A DNA stretch of 64,000 nt from Arsukibacterium perlucidum DSM 18276 (GCF_000382165.1 NZ_KB907709.1:62001-126000), one strand, 5' to 3'; counted from the first letter of the stretch, positions 30,044 to 41,099 are shown. The notes: generated by a model from the sequence alone, not told the origin. Numbers and translations: made by a program.

Positions 30044-30844
30044 CTATTTACGGCAATTTGGCAATTGACCAGCCTTCTTCCGCTCGTTAAATGTTGCCAT
30101 GGCTTGCGGCATTCTGGCCCGCAATTCTGCTATCCGGTTTTCAGGCACCGGATGGCTGGACAAAAACTGTGGCGTATTATTGTTGCTGGCAGCCGCCATA
30201 TTCTGCCATAAGTTTACCGCCTGGCGCGGTTCAAAGCCAGCCTTTGCCATTAAATCCAGGCCAATAATATCAGCCTCTGATTCATGGGTGCGGCTAAAGG
30301 GCAAAGTTACAAACAGCTGAGAACTCACCCCTAACGCTGCCATAATCTCCTGCTGATAGCGCACACCGTAGGCTTTGGAACCAGCATCACCGAGTGCCAG
30401 CGCCGACTGCATAAACTGATTGGTTGATAACCGCTCGTTGCTGTGACTTGCTATAACATGGGCAATTTCATGGCCAATTACCGCCGCTAACTGCTGCTGA
30501 TTTTCGGCCACCTTTAGCAAACCGGTGTACACGCCGATTTTACCACCAGGCAGCGCAAAAGCATTAACCTGCTCGCTGTCAAAAACTACCACTTCCCAGG
30601 GCTTGCTCAGATATTGTTCCGGCGTCACCCGCAACAAGGCACTGGCAATACACTGCACATAATCATTGGTTCTGACATCTTTACTAATCGGCGTTTCCGC
30701 TTTCATCGTTTCGAAAGTCTGGGCACCCATGGCGCTGAGCTGACTGTCATTAAATAACATAATCTGGTTGCGGCCAGTAGGCGATTGAACACACGCCACC
30801 ATAGTAATAGCGGCAACCGCGGCCAGGGAAAACTTCTTCAACAT
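30044..30844 (-). CDS. M48-family metalloprotease lipoprotein (LoiP/YggG-like)
   Basis: Envelope zinc protease of 266 residues with a lipoprotein signal peptide (lipobox MVAC, Cys18). Zinc site HEIAH (about 140) and the downstream ESEADIIGLDLMAKAGF ligand helix are typical of M48 peptidases. FLSSHPVPENRI near the C-terminus is the usual substrate-side motif. E. coli LoiP is an outer-membrane protease of similar size linked to low-osmolarity stress. AAGGA precedes the ATG. It lies next to dnaKJ but is a separate unit behind a terminator. Confidence 0.9.
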   Translation of the reverse strand: MLKKFSLAAVAAITMVACVQSPTGRNQIMLFNDSQLSAMGAQTFETMKAETPISKDVRTNDYVQCIASALLRVTPEQYLSKPWEVVVFDSEQVNAFALPGGKIGVYTGLLKVAENQQQLAAVIGHEIAHVIASHSNERLSTNQFMQSALALGDAGSKAYGVRYQQEIMAALGVSSQLFVTLPFSRTHESEADIIGLDLMAKAGFEPRQAVNLWQNMAAASNNNTPQFLSSHPVPENRIAELRARMPQAMATFNERKKAGQLPNCRK

Positions 30845-30908
30845 AGCAAAATCCTTATTAATGCATGGTCAGCAATTGTACCCATGTTGTTAATTGTATC
30901 GGTAGTTG

Positions 30909-30935
30909 AAAAAAAAACCACCCGAAGGTGGCTTT
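30909..30935 (-). terminator. intrinsic terminator of dnaKJ
   Basis: Minus-strand hairpin with a CCACC/GGTGG core stem closed by a TTCG tetraloop and extended by A-T pairs, followed by nine T. It ends dnaK-dnaJ 10 bp past the dnaJ stop. Confidence 0.9.
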
Positions 30936-30944
30936 TAAATTTAG

Positions 30945-32090
30945 TTAACCGGTTAAATCGTCAAAGAATTTTTTGACTCCGTCAAAAAAACCTTTTGATT
31001 TGGGCCTGTGCTTCGCTTCGCTCTCACCAGCCATACTTTCGTCCAGTTGCCGCAGCAACTCTTTCTGCTTATCACTGAGGTTAACCGGGGTTTCAATTAC
31101 CACCTTGCAAACCAAATCACCGACACCACCACCGCGCACCGACTGCACGCCTTTACCGCGTAACCGGAACATTTTTTCGGTTTGGGTTTCCGCAGGGATC
31201 TTCAGTTTGATCCGGCCATCCAGGGTTGGTACCGCAATTTCACCACCCAGTGCTGCAGTAGCAAAGCTTAGTGGTACATCGCAGTACAGGTTATTGCCAT
31301 CCCGCTGAAAAATCGGGTGAGGTTTAACGTTTACCTGCACATATAAGTCGCCTGCCGGCGCGCCATGCATGCCTGCTTCACCTTCACCGGTTAAACGGAT
31401 CCTATCGCCAGTATCAACCCCTGCCGGAATTTTCACTGACAAGGTTTTGGTTTTCTCAACCCGGCCTTCACCATGACACTTAGTACAGGGCTCAGGAATG
31501 ATTTTACCGCGACCATTACAGGTTGGACAGGTTTGCTGCACCGCAAAAAAGCCCTGACGCATCGTTACCTGACCTGCACCGTGACAGGTTGGGCAACTCT
31601 TGGCCGAAGTGCCTTTTTTAGCGCCTGAACCATCACAGCTGTCGCAGTTAACGTAGGTTGGTACTTTAATATCTACCGACTTACCTTTAACTGCCTCTTC
31701 CAGATTCAGTTCGAGGTTATAGCGTAAGTCTGAGCCACGTTGCGCCCGCGACTGGCCGCGACGACCGCCGCCACCAAAAATATCGCCAAACACATCGCCA
31801 AATATATCACCAAAGTCACCGGCACCCGCTCCGCCGCCGCCGAAACCACCGCCACCGCGGTTAGGATCTACCCCGGCATGGCCAAAACGATCGTAGGCAG
31901 CGCGTTTTTGCTCGTCTGATAAAACCTCATAGGCTTCCTGGACTTCTTTAAACTTCTCTTCCATGCCTTTATCGCCCTGAGTGCGATCAGGGTGAAATTT
32001 CATGGCGAGGCGTTTATAAGCCTTTTTGATGTCTTTATCATCGGCGCCTTTAGCGACACCCAATACTTCATAGTAGTCACGCTTTGACAT
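30945..32090 (-). CDS. dnaJ: molecular chaperone DnaJ
   Basis: Hsp40 co-chaperone that stimulates DnaK ATP hydrolysis and delivers substrates. The 381 residues show a J domain with HPD (in [11 protein letters not shown]), a glycine/phenylalanine-rich linker (about 75-110), four CxxCxGxG zinc repeats ([32 protein letters not shown]) and the C-terminal substrate domain. It lies 57 bp downstream of dnaK with a strong hairpin between them. Confidence 0.98.
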   Translation of the reverse strand: MSKRDYYEVLGVAKGADDKDIKKAYKRLAMKFHPDRTQGDKGMEEKFKEVQEAYEVLSDEQKRAAYDRFGHAGVDPNRGGGGFGGGGAGAGDFGDIFGDVFGDIFGGGGRRGQSRAQRGSDLRYNLELNLEEAVKGKSVDIKVPTYVNCDSCDGSGAKKGTSAKSCPTCHGAGQVTMRQGFFAVQQTCPTCNGRGKIIPEPCTKCHGEGRVEKTKTLSVKIPAGVDTGDRIRLTGEGEAGMHGAPAGDLYVQVNVKPHPIFQRDGNNLYCDVPLSFATAALGGEIAVPTLDGRIKLKIPAETQTEKMFRLRGKGVQSVRGGGVGDLVCKVVIETPVNLSDKQKELLRQLDESMAGESEAKHRPKSKGFFDGVKKFFDDLTG

Positions 32091-32116
32091 AAATTCAGTG
32101 CTTACTTCTTGTCAAA

Positions 32117-32138
32117 GGGCTGCAGCATGCTGCAGCCC
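32117..32138 (-). terminator. palindromic hairpin between dnaK and dnaJ
   Basis: A 22-nt perfect palindrome (gggctgcagc/gctgcagccc around its centre) lies in the 57-bp dnaK-dnaJ gap. Only three T follow, so it is probably a leaky attenuator or RNA-stability element that lowers dnaJ relative to dnaK. Confidence 0.6.
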
Positions 32139-32147
32139 GGGCCCGTA

Positions 32148-34061
32148 TTATTTGTTGTCGTCTTTTACTTCTTCAAACTCAGCGTCAACAACATCGTCAT
32201 TGCCAGCAGCTTGTTGCTGGCCGGCATCGGCGTCACCCTGCTGGGATTTAGCCTGGGCAGCTTCCATCAGCTTTTGCGAAGCCTGAATTAATGCTTGTGA
32301 CTTGGCATCAATTTCCGCTTTGTCACTACCTTTCAGAGCGGTTTCCAGCTCACTGATAGCGGTTTCAATAGCGGCTCTGTCATTGCTGGCTAAACTGTCA
32401 CCCGCTTCTTCCAGTTGTTTGCGGGTAGCATGCACCATGGCATCTGCCTGGTTGCGGGTTTGTACCAGCTCTTCGAATTTTTTATCTTCTTCAGCATGGG
32501 CTTCAGCATCACGCACCATGGCGGCAATTTCATCTTCCGATAAACCAGAAGAAGACTTGATGGTGATCTTCTGCTCTTTACCGGTGTCTTTATCTTTCGC
32601 CGACACATGTAAAATACCATCCGCATCTAAATCAAAAGTCACTTCAATTTGCGGCTCGCCACGACGACCCGGGCGAATACCTTCTAAATTGAACTGGCCC
32701 AGTGATTTATTATCAGTAGCGCGTTTACGCTCACCCTGCAACACGTGAATGGTTACTGCAGCCTGATTATCATCAGCGGTTGAGAACACCTGCGACTTTT
32801 TGGTCGGAATAGTGGTATTTTTCTCAATCAGCGCCGTCATTACGCTACCCATTGTTTCAATACCCAGCGACAATGGCGTTACGTCCAGCAGCAATACGTC
32901 TTTTACATCACCAGACAGTACCGCCCCCTGAATGGCAGCACCTACCGCTACGGCTTCATCCGGGTTCACGTCTTTGCGCGGTTCTTTGCCAAAGAAAGCA
33001 GTAACGGCTTCCTGTACTTTTGGCATCCGGGTCTGACCACCCACCAGGATAATTTCGTTAATTTCGCTAACGCTTAAATCTGCATCGGCTAAGGCTTTTT
33101 TCAGCGGCTCTAAAGTACGCTGCACTAAGTCTTCAACCAGTGACTCCAGCTTAGCGCGGGTCACTTTGATGTTTAAGTGTTTCGGGCCTGAAGCATCTGC
33201 CGTGATATACGGCAGGTTAACTTCAGTTTGCGATGCTGATGACAGCTCAATCTTAGCTTTCTCAGCCGCTTCTTTTAAGCGCTGCATGGCCAGCGGATCG
33301 TTGCGCAGATCCATACCCTGCTCTTTTTTGAATTCGTCTACCAGGTAGTTAATTACCCGGTTGTCGAAGTCTTCACCACCTAAGTGGGTGTCACCGTTGG
33401 TCGATAACACTTCAAAGGTTTGTTCGCCGTCAACGTCGTCAATTTCAATGATAGAGATATCGAAAGTACCGCCACCCAAGTCATAAACCGCAATCTTGGT
33501 GTCGCCTTTCTTTTTGTCCATACCATAAGCCAGCGCCGCAGCAGTTGGCTCGTTGATAATCCGTTTTACGTCTAAGCCGGCAATCCGGCCCGCGTCTTTG
33601 GTCGCCTGACGCTGCGCATCATTAAAATAGGCTGGTACGGTAATTACCGCAGCAGTAACCGGCTCGCCTAAGAAATCTTCGGCGGTTTTCTTCATTTTTT
33701 TCAGTACTTCAGCTGAAATTTGCGGTGCAGCCAGCTTTTTGTCTTTCACTTCAACCCAGGCATCACCGTTATCCGCTTTGACAATTTTAAACGGCATAAT
33801 TTTGATGTCGCGCTGAACTTCTTCGTCTTCAAAGCGACGACCAATTAAACGCTTAATCGCATACAGGGTATTTTTAGGGTTAGTAACAGCCTGCCGTTTT
33901 GCCGGCTGACCTACTAGTACCTCGCCATCTTCGGCATAAGCTATAATTGAAGGCGTAGTACGCGTGCCTTCTGCATTTTCTAACACCCGAGGTTTGTCGC
34001 CATCTAACACAGCAACACATGAATTGGTTGTACCCAAGTCAATACCGATTATTCTACCCAT
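32148..34061 (-). CDS. dnaK: molecular chaperone DnaK (Hsp70)
   Basis: ATP-dependent chaperone for nascent and heat-damaged proteins. I use the ATG at 34061 with GGAGAG upstream; the product is 637 residues starting [16 protein letters not shown]. The nucleotide-binding domain has [22 protein letters not shown] and [13 protein letters not shown]. The substrate domain includes [20 protein letters not shown], and the disordered tail ends in [14 protein letters not shown]. An upstream 16-codon extension would run into the promoter and is rejected. Confidence 0.98.
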   Translation of the reverse strand: MGRIIGIDLGTTNSCVAVLDGDKPRVLENAEGTRTTPSIIAYAEDGEVLVGQPAKRQAVTNPKNTLYAIKRLIGRRFEDEEVQRDIKIMPFKIVKADNGDAWVEVKDKKLAAPQISAEVLKKMKKTAEDFLGEPVTAAVITVPAYFNDAQRQATKDAGRIAGLDVKRIINEPTAAALAYGMDKKKGDTKIAVYDLGGGTFDISIIEIDDVDGEQTFEVLSTNGDTHLGGEDFDNRVINYLVDEFKKEQGMDLRNDPLAMQRLKEAAEKAKIELSSASQTEVNLPYITADASGPKHLNIKVTRAKLESLVEDLVQRTLEPLKKALADADLSVSEINEIILVGGQTRMPKVQEAVTAFFGKEPRKDVNPDEAVAVGAAIQGAVLSGDVKDVLLLDVTPLSLGIETMGSVMTALIEKNTTIPTKKSQVFSTADDNQAAVTIHVLQGERKRATDNKSLGQFNLEGIRPGRRGEPQIEVTFDLDADGILHVSAKDKDTGKEQKITIKSSSGLSEDEIAAMVRDAEAHAEEDKKFEELVQTRNQADAMVHATRKQLEEAGDSLASNDRAAIETAISELETALKGSDKAEIDAKSQALIQASQKLMEAAQAKSQQGDADAGQQQAAGNDDVVDAEFEEVKDDNK

Positions 34062-34112
34062 AACTGCTCTCCACTTATATTCTGAACAATTAAAAATTGC
34101 GTTGAGCATTCA

Positions 34113-34139
34113 ATGGGGATTAGCCCTGATCGATTCAAG
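34113..34139 (-). promoter_or_regulatory. sigma-32-type promoter of dnaKJ
   Basis: Minus-strand CTTGAA (34139-34134) and CCCCAT (34118-34113, continuing TGA) are separated by 15 nt, matching the heat-shock consensus. It lies about 50 bp upstream of the dnaK ATG. Confidence 0.8.
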
Positions 34140-34197
34140 GTTATTAGTTAAAAAATTTTAGAATTAAGCAGCGCTCAGGCTGAACTTGCAGACGGAA

Positions 34198-35823
34198 CTA
34201 ACAGACCTGATTGCGGCCCGCACGTTTGGCACGATACAGAGCTTCGTCTGCATTTTTTATTAGTTGCTCGGCATTTTCAAATGCCTGATCTGCGGTCGAT
34301 GCTACTCCTGCAGAAAAAGTGCAGGTAAATGGCTGGCGGGCTGTATTAAAATGCAATATGACAAAGTTTTCCAAAATCTTCATGGTCAGCTGCTGCGCCT
34401 GCTTTGCATCACAATCGGGCAACACCAACATAAATTCCTCACCACCGTAGCGGCCGGCGCGGTCAGTTTTTCGGATCCGTTTTCTTAGTAAGGTTGCTAA
34501 GGCAGTAATAACCACATCACCGGTAGCATGACCATAGGTATCATTCACCAATTTAAACTTATCAATATCCAGCATTACTATGCTCAAGGGTTTACCGCTG
34601 CGCTCACTTCGCTCATATTCCAGCTCGGCAGCTTCTTTAATGGCACTGTGCTTAATTAAACCGGTTAAGCTGTCTTTCTCAATCAGATTTTTAATTTGTA
34701 AACTGCGGGCAAGCCTGACAGTCACCGCCTGCGCCAGTTGAAGATCATCAATCGGCTTAGTTACAAAATCGTCTGCACCATGCGCCAACGCCCGGTTTTG
34801 CACACTTTTATTTTGCTCAGATGACAAAAATACGATCGGCAGACGGCGTAACTGAGGATATTGCCTTATTACACCAGCTAACTCAGCACCATTATAATGC
34901 GGCATATACATATCCATCAGAATTAAATCAGGTTGAAAGTATATTAACTCGTCAACAATTTTCTGTGGTTGCGTATTAATCTGGGTTTCAATACCTATAT
35001 TTTGTAATACCAGTTGATAATGCTCTGCCAGCATTAAATCATCATCAACTATATAAACTCTGCCTTTACTACCCGCTGCCTGCTCAAGCAGTTCTGAGAT
35101 CCTGCTAATCATGTTTGACACATCAAGTGGCTGGACAAAAAAGTCGTCAGCATGCTGCTGCGCGGCCTTAATCCTTAGTGAAAAATCATCCTGCTCTGAA
35201 AAAACTAATAACGGGCATTGTCGCTGCTGTAGTAAATTCAGCAATAAACTTTGCTTAAACAAGTCAGCACCATCTGACTGCTTTACCTGACTAAATAGCA
35301 GTGCCGGGTTTTCAGTTTGGAGGCGTTTTATACACCCTTCAAAATTGGATATTTGTTGAACTTTATGGCCAAAAGCCTGCAACTGCGTGCTAAGTTCAGT
35401 TAATAACTGCGTGTTGTCGAGCATTAACCAAATGTCACGCTGCTCAGCTTTCAATTTTGCATCTGATGATGCAAAAGGTTCGGATGAGCCTAGCACTTGC
35501 GAAACAGTTTGTTTAAAAACAAAGAGTTGCTTATTCAATTCCGGTATTTTTAAAGCGCGAAGTTCAGGCGGTAATGCAAGAATGTCCACCACCAGTTGCT
35601 CAATCTTGCGAGCAAGATTGCCAAGTATGGCATAACCAAAAGTACCGCTGGCACCAGCAAGTTTATGAGCTTCTGCCTTTAATTGGCTCAATTCGTTACC
35701 GGTTTTTTGGTCTAGCGCCAAAGCAAGCATAGCGTCGGCCCTGTCTGGCAGGCTTCGTTCAAAACGTTGCCTTACCCGGCTAAAAGCCTCGCTAATATCA
35801 ACCTGCGTTTTTGATGACGGCAT
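34198..35823 (-). CDS. Hpt / pseudo-receiver / receiver / GGDEF diguanylate cyclase
   Basis: A 541-residue signalling protein; start at the ATG at 35823, which has CAGGAAG 6 nt upstream. Order: Hpt domain with phospho-His motif AHKLAGASGTFG (about 55); a receiver-like domain lacking the phosphoacceptor Asp (LLFSQVKQ at that strand); a canonical receiver (YIVDDD, LILMDMYMPHYNG, FVTKP); and a GGDEF domain with DIDKFKLVNDTYGH and active site GGEEF. RKTD five residues before GGEEF is a c-di-GMP inhibitory I-site. It should make c-di-GMP under phosphorelay control. Last gene of a five-gene kinase operon. Confidence 0.9.
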   Translation of the reverse strand: MPSSKTQVDISEAFSRVRQRFERSLPDRADAMLALALDQKTGNELSQLKAEAHKLAGASGTFGYAILGNLARKIEQLVVDILALPPELRALKIPELNKQLFVFKQTVSQVLGSSEPFASSDAKLKAEQRDIWLMLDNTQLLTELSTQLQAFGHKVQQISNFEGCIKRLQTENPALLFSQVKQSDGADLFKQSLLLNLLQQRQCPLLVFSEQDDFSLRIKAAQQHADDFFVQPLDVSNMISRISELLEQAAGSKGRVYIVDDDLMLAEHYQLVLQNIGIETQINTQPQKIVDELIYFQPDLILMDMYMPHYNGAELAGVIRQYPQLRRLPIVFLSSEQNKSVQNRALAHGADDFVTKPIDDLQLAQAVTVRLARSLQIKNLIEKDSLTGLIKHSAIKEAAELEYERSERSGKPLSIVMLDIDKFKLVNDTYGHATGDVVITALATLLRKRIRKTDRAGRYGGEEFMLVLPDCDAKQAQQLTMKILENFVILHFNTARQPFTCTFSAGVASTADQAFENAEQLIKNADEALYRAKRAGRNQVC

Positions 35824-35844
35824 TACATACTTCCTGACGTTCAT

Positions 35845-38598
35845 TTAGCTTATAATATCTGCCTTTGCTGGCAGAACAAAATAAAAGGTCGAACCTTTTT
35901 CTTGCTTCGAACTAAAACCAATAGTACCGCCCATTTGCTGTACCAGCTCTTTACAAATAGCCAAACCCAGCCCGGTACCACCGCTCTGACGCAAATTTGA
36001 ACCATCGGCCTGGGCAAAACGCTCAAAAATATGGGCATGAAACGCAACAGGAATACCTGACCCAGCATCAATTACTTCAAAAAGCACTTTATCTCGCTGT
36101 TGCTTTGCGGTAACCAGTACTTCGGCTTGTTTAGGTGAAAATTTAATCGCATTTGATAATAAATTAGTAAGCACCTGCTGCAACCTCAATGAATCCGCCT
36201 GTACCATTAACCCGGCGGCAAGCGGTTGCAAGGTGATATTAACCTGATGCTGCCCCGCAAAAGGTTGCAGATTATCAATTGCTTGCTTTAACTCTGCTTG
36301 TACTTGCAGTGACTGGATGTCAAATGGCATTTTGCCAACTGCAAGCTTTTCAACATCCAGCAAATCATTAATCAGTTGCGCCAAACGGTCACTGTTACTG
36401 CTGGCCACCTGCATTAATTTCTGCAACTTTTCAGGCACCTGACCTAATTTACCCGAATTCAGCAGAGCAAGCGCACCTTTAATGGCGGTTAACGGCGTTC
36501 TGAGCTCATGACTCACAGTTGAAATAAAAGCGTCTTTCATTTGCTGCAACTGCATCCGCTCGGTTACATCCTGCACCGAGCCAACCAGAATTTGATCAGG
36601 GTTGTCTGCAACCGGTAGTAATCTGGCCAGTTCATGCACCCAACGAATAGCACCGTCAGGGCGGATAATCCGGTGTACGACATCATGTAAACCCATTTCC
36701 AGTGCATGCTGTTCACTGGCCGTAACCAGATCTCTGTCATCAGGGTGTAAGGTGCTTTTAAATAAGGCAACACTGGGAGTAATATTTTCATCAAAACCAA
36801 AAATCTGGTAAATAACCGGTGACCACCACAGCTCACCAGTAACCAGCGACGCTTGCCAAAAACCAATTAATGCCGTTTCACTGGCCATTTCCAGCCGTTG
36901 CTGGCTAAGCTTATATTCTTTGTTAAGCCGTTCCAGCTCTAAATAGTGCTGTTTTGTGGTAGTAATATCTTCAAGATAACCGTGCCAGAGGGTACTGCCA
37001 TCGGGCATAGCCTCTGGCGTAGCGCGGCCAGACAGCCAGATTAGCTGTTTGTTATCCAGAAAAACCCGGTACTGATGTTGCCAGAGTGACAAGTTTGCCG
37101 CTGATTGTTCGATACTGTTAGCCAGTTCAGCCAGATCGTCCGGATGAATTTTACTGAAAATAAATGTCGCATCGTCTTTTACCTGCTCAGGCAAAGCACC
37201 ATAAATTTTCTGAAGATTATTACTGGCGTAGGGAAAACATGCCCGGCCATCCGGCCACTGCTGATACTGATACACTACGCCCGGTAACTGAGAGGTTAGC
37301 TTTAACAACTGTTGTTTTAATGTTTTTTCTTCAGTGATATCCAGAATAAAACCATCAAGAAAGTTCACTTCACCTTGCTCGTTATATTCTGCCCGGCCAC
37401 GTTCTTCTACCCAACGTATAACGCCGCACTTATGAATAATCCTATACTGCAATAGCCAGCTTTGGTTATCATTAATGGCCTGACCCACAGCTAAATCTAA
37501 CCGTTCGTGGTCATCAGGATGAATAACACTGGCATAGCTGCGAACTTCATTGTTAATAAAATCGCTGGCCGGATAACCGGAAAGCGGGTCGATGCTGCCA
37601 CTCATATACAGCATAGTCCAGTCTTTATCAGCCTTGCAGCGATAGGTAATACCAGGAATGTTAGCAACCAGAGTTTGAAACTGATCACGGCTGGCTTTGA
37701 GCTCCAGCTCAGCTTGTTTTTGCTCGGTAATATCAGCATGGGTGCCGTACATCATCAATGGTTTGTTATCTTCGGTCCAGCTTACTACCCGGCCCCGATC
37801 ATGCACCCAAACCCAATCGCCATTTTTGTGTTTCATCCGGCATTTACAGTCGTAAAATGCCAACTGGCCAGCAAAGTGCAATTCTAACAACCGGGCTGAT
37901 TCAGCCAGATCATCCGGGTGGGCAAAAGATAACCAGGTATTGATATCTACCGGCAACAACTCGTTCAGGGTATAACCCAATATCTCTGCCCAACGCTCAT
38001 TGAATATCGTGGCACCGGTTTGCACATTCCACTGCCAGGTACCAATCTGGGTCCCCTCCAGTACCGAGCGGTTCATCAGTTCACTGGCGGCAAGTTGCTG
38101 ATGCGACTGTTCTTGCAACCGGTCAGTAATTTCCTGCTCTACTACTTTGGCAAAATTAGCCAGGATCTGGCGCTCGCCCTGGTTAAGCTGGCGGGGTTTT
38201 TGGTCAATAATACAAAGGGTGCCAATGCGATGGCCTTGATGAGCTAACGGCACTCCGGCATAAAAACGGATATTGGGCGCGCCGGTAACCAGGGGGTTAT
38301 CAGCAAAACGCGGATCCTGGCTGGCATTTGGGATTTCAAAAATATCGTCACTTAAAATAGCATGGCCACAAAAGGAAATATCACGGCCTGTCTCGCAAGC
38401 ATTCAATCCCTGGCGCGATTTAAACCACTGTCGGTCTTTATCTACCAGCGAAATTAAGACAATTTCAGTACCCAGACATTGCTGCACCAACGAGGTTAAC
38501 CGATCAAACCTGGGTTCAGCGGCAGTATCCAGCAATTCAGTGCCAGCAAGCGCCAGCAAGCGGCTGTGTTCGTTTGATGGTATTATTGGTGGCTGCAT
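35845..38598 (-). CDS. GAF and multi-PAS sensor histidine kinase
   Basis: A soluble 917-residue kinase with no membrane segment. An N-terminal GAF domain (about 20-165) is followed by about four PAS/PAC units (185-690) with repeated WxxxxGRxxx-type PAC ends, then HisKA with phospho-His in SHELRTPL (about 695) and HATPase_c with NLLSNAIKFSP, DAGSGIP and GGTGLGLAI. It has no receiver, so its partner must be a separate protein: either the single-domain regulator or the receiver-GGDEF protein in the same operon. GGAGAACC precedes the ATG, which overlaps the upstream kinase gene by 16 bp. Confidence 0.92.
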   Translation of the reverse strand: MQPPIIPSNEHSRLLALAGTELLDTAAEPRFDRLTSLVQQCLGTEIVLISLVDKDRQWFKSRQGLNACETGRDISFCGHAILSDDIFEIPNASQDPRFADNPLVTGAPNIRFYAGVPLAHQGHRIGTLCIIDQKPRQLNQGERQILANFAKVVEQEITDRLQEQSHQQLAASELMNRSVLEGTQIGTWQWNVQTGATIFNERWAEILGYTLNELLPVDINTWLSFAHPDDLAESARLLELHFAGQLAFYDCKCRMKHKNGDWVWVHDRGRVVSWTEDNKPLMMYGTHADITEQKQAELELKASRDQFQTLVANIPGITYRCKADKDWTMLYMSGSIDPLSGYPASDFINNEVRSYASVIHPDDHERLDLAVGQAINDNQSWLLQYRIIHKCGVIRWVEERGRAEYNEQGEVNFLDGFILDITEEKTLKQQLLKLTSQLPGVVYQYQQWPDGRACFPYASNNLQKIYGALPEQVKDDATFIFSKIHPDDLAELANSIEQSAANLSLWQHQYRVFLDNKQLIWLSGRATPEAMPDGSTLWHGYLEDITTTKQHYLELERLNKEYKLSQQRLEMASETALIGFWQASLVTGELWWSPVIYQIFGFDENITPSVALFKSTLHPDDRDLVTASEQHALEMGLHDVVHRIIRPDGAIRWVHELARLLPVADNPDQILVGSVQDVTERMQLQQMKDAFISTVSHELRTPLTAIKGALALLNSGKLGQVPEKLQKLMQVASSNSDRLAQLINDLLDVEKLAVGKMPFDIQSLQVQAELKQAIDNLQPFAGQHQVNITLQPLAAGLMVQADSLRLQQVLTNLLSNAIKFSPKQAEVLVTAKQQRDKVLFEVIDAGSGIPVAFHAHIFERFAQADGSNLRQSGGTGLGLAICKELVQQMGGTIGFSSKQEKGSTFYFVLPAKADIIS

Positions 38599-41075
38599 TG
38601 GTTCTCCGGGGATCCCGTTGCGTTAGTCACAACATTAACAGGCTGTTGAACAGGCGAAACACAAAGGTTAAAGCTTAACCAGAAGGTTGCCCCCTGGCCA
38701 GGCTCAGAAACAAAACCGATATTACCTGCCATTTTCTCAGTGAGCTCTTTACTTATTGCCAGTCCCAGCCCGGTGCCGCCCTGCTGCCTGGTACTGGCCG
38801 CGTCATTCTGAGCAAATTTTTCAAATATCCGCTCTTTAAAATCATCAGCTATACCTTGACCCAAATCACTTACCTCAAGCCTGGCAAAAGCAGCGTCAGC
38901 ATACATTTTAACCTTTACTATGGCATCAGCAGGCGAAAATTTAATGGCGTTCGATAATAAATTGGTCACTACCTGCACAAAGCGGCCAGCATCTATCCGG
39001 GCAAATAACGGCTCAGTGGCAAAATCAGTTTGCAAAGTCACTTTGTACTGAGCGGCGTAACTGGAAATTTCATCAATCGCCTGTATTACCAGCGGCTGTA
39101 ATGGCTGCACCTCCAGTGACAACTGGAACTTGCCGGCAGTCAGTTTTTCTATATCAAGCAAATCATTGATTAAGCGGCCAAGTCGCTTACTGTTGTTCTC
39201 AGCTAATTGCAGCAGGCTAGCGACTTTTCCTGGTAGCTCACCCAGTCTGCCAGAGTTAGCCATCTTTAACGCGGCATATAAGGATGTTAATGGTGTACGT
39301 AACTCATGGCTTACGGTAGAGATAAATTCATTCTTCAGCTTTTCATTACGATGCCGCTCTGAAATATCTTTTGCTACCCCTAAATAGCCAGTGACAGTCC
39401 CAGACTCACTTAAAATAGGTGTTACCGTCAACGATACTGGCAAGCAACTGCCATCTTTCCGAACATATTGCCACTGCCGGGTGTCAGTACCCTGCTGCTC
39501 TGCCAGCACCACAAAAGCCCGGAAACCTGCAACAGGCTGCTTTAACTGTACTGTTAACTCTTGCGATCTTTGCATTACCTCATCAGCCACATGCAGGATG
39601 GCCGGTGATTGCTTATCCACTAATTCTGCAGCACTGTAACCAAGCAGCTTTTCTGCCCCGCGGCTGAAATAACTGATAATTCCATCCTTATTCGTAGCAA
39701 TAATAGAGAAATCGGAAGCAGCAGCCAGAATGGCTTCAAGCTGACTGTTTGCCTGCTGCAATTGTTTAGTTTGCTCATTAACTTTTCTGACCAGCTCAGT
39801 TTCATTCGCTTTGCCAATGGTAAAAGCGGCAGCTAGCTCCCGGCTCATAGCCTGCAAGTTCTGTCCCAGGGTATGGTATTCTTCGACTTTACTGGTCGGA
39901 ATATCCGTATCAGCTCCGGCAGCAATACTGGACTTTAATCTTTCGCTGGCGAGCGCCAACCTGTGCAGTGGCAAACTGATAACCCTGCTCAGCCAGTTTG
40001 CAACTAAGGTGACCAGCAATAAAAAGGCCACTAACAGGGTTAGATGACGGGCACTATCCTGTTCAAGTTTACTCATCACCTCCCGGGCGCTGAATTCAAT
40101 AACAATAGCACCAACACCTTCTAAGGTGACAGGGTGCTGCACAAGTACAAAGCGGCTCTGGCCCCAACGCTGCAAAAGTGGCGACACCCCCTCCGGCTGC
40201 CAGTGCGAAAAACCTGGCTCAGGCATCGAATTTACAACGTTATTCAGGCTTGTGATTAACCCTGAGCTATTTAGCACCCTGCCATTGTTATCGAGTACCA
40301 GTACACTGATACTCTCTTCAGGTAAAGCCTGTTCCAGCAATCCAGTAACCTCAGTGGTTGTAAGCTGTTGCAGGGATGCGTGCTTCTGCAATTGTTTGTG
40401 TAACGTATCGGCCAGCCATTGCAGCCTTTGCTCAACATTAAAAGTGTATTCAGCCTGCAGCTTTCGGGCATCCATTAATAAAGGAGTGCAACCGACAAAT
40501 AAGGTTAAGGCAATCAGAATATGGAATAACAGCTGGCGCAAACTAATTAACGGCAAAACCAAAAAGCGGTCAGCCCAATGCTGCGACTGCAATACCAATA
40601 TCAGCAGGCTGGCAAGTAAGGTGTTAAACACCCCATTGGTCATCTGTTTCAAGGCGATAAGCACCGCGGTTTGCCATTTAACATCCAGGCCGTATGCGTA
40701 AAACAGGCTGACGGCTGGTAAGCCGGCGCATAACCAGAACAACAGATCCAGCTTTACCAGATTAAGACCGTTCTCCGGCCGCCAACGCCAACTTAACCAG
40801 ATAATTTCAGCGGTAAAAACTAACCAGGCATAAGGATGGCCCCAGATAAACAGCGTAACCGCAGCAGCCGCACAACCAACTACAATTGCGGCAGTGCGTC
40901 CCAACACCAATAACGCCAGTACGGCGATGGCTGAACCAAAAATAAACTCAACACTGAAAAACAGCGGTAGCCTGGTATAATTCAAACCAACTGCGGCAAG
41001 CACAAATAACAGTAACAAACACAAATATCTGGGGCTGGGCGCAGTAATTATGCCTTGCTTAGCCGTATTGGTCAT
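38583..41075 (-). CDS. membrane sensor histidine kinase (7-8 TM, HAMP, PAS)
   Basis: An 830-residue kinase. Residues 15-200 contain about seven or eight hydrophobic helices resembling a MASE-type integral membrane sensor. Then follow a short extracytoplasmic region, another membrane helix (about 345, LLVAFLLLVTLVANWLS), a HAMP-like linker, a PAS domain, HisKA with SHELRTPL (about 590), and HATPase_c with NLLSNAIKFSP, DLGQGIA and GGTGLGLAI. Shine-Dalgarno GGCAGG precedes the ATG. Signal unknown. It lies between the single receiver gene and the GAF/PAS kinase. Confidence 0.9.
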   Translation of the reverse strand: MTNTAKQGIITAPSPRYLCLLLLFVLAAVGLNYTRLPLFFSVEFIFGSAIAVLALLVLGRTAAIVVGCAAAAVTLFIWGHPYAWLVFTAEIIWLSWRWRPENGLNLVKLDLLFWLCAGLPAVSLFYAYGLDVKWQTAVLIALKQMTNGVFNTLLASLLILVLQSQHWADRFLVLPLISLRQLLFHILIALTLFVGCTPLLMDARKLQAEYTFNVEQRLQWLADTLHKQLQKHASLQQLTTTEVTGLLEQALPEESISVLVLDNNGRVLNSSGLITSLNNVVNSMPEPGFSHWQPEGVSPLLQRWGQSRFVLVQHPVTLEGVGAIVIEFSAREVMSKLEQDSARHLTLLVAFLLLVTLVANWLSRVISLPLHRLALASERLKSSIAAGADTDIPTSKVEEYHTLGQNLQAMSRELAAAFTIGKANETELVRKVNEQTKQLQQANSQLEAILAAASDFSIIATNKDGIISYFSRGAEKLLGYSAAELVDKQSPAILHVADEVMQRSQELTVQLKQPVAGFRAFVVLAEQQGTDTRQWQYVRKDGSCLPVSLTVTPILSESGTVTGYLGVAKDISERHRNEKLKNEFISTVSHELRTPLTSLYAALKMANSGRLGELPGKVASLLQLAENNSKRLGRLINDLLDIEKLTAGKFQLSLEVQPLQPLVIQAIDEISSYAAQYKVTLQTDFATEPLFARIDAGRFVQVVTNLLSNAIKFSPADAIVKVKMYADAAFARLEVSDLGQGIADDFKERIFEKFAQNDAASTRQQGGTGLGLAISKELTEKMAGNIGFVSEPGQGATFWLSFNLCVSPVQQPVNVVTNATGSPENQCSHQ

Positions 41076-41099
41076 AACACCTGCCCTCTGACCTGCAAT

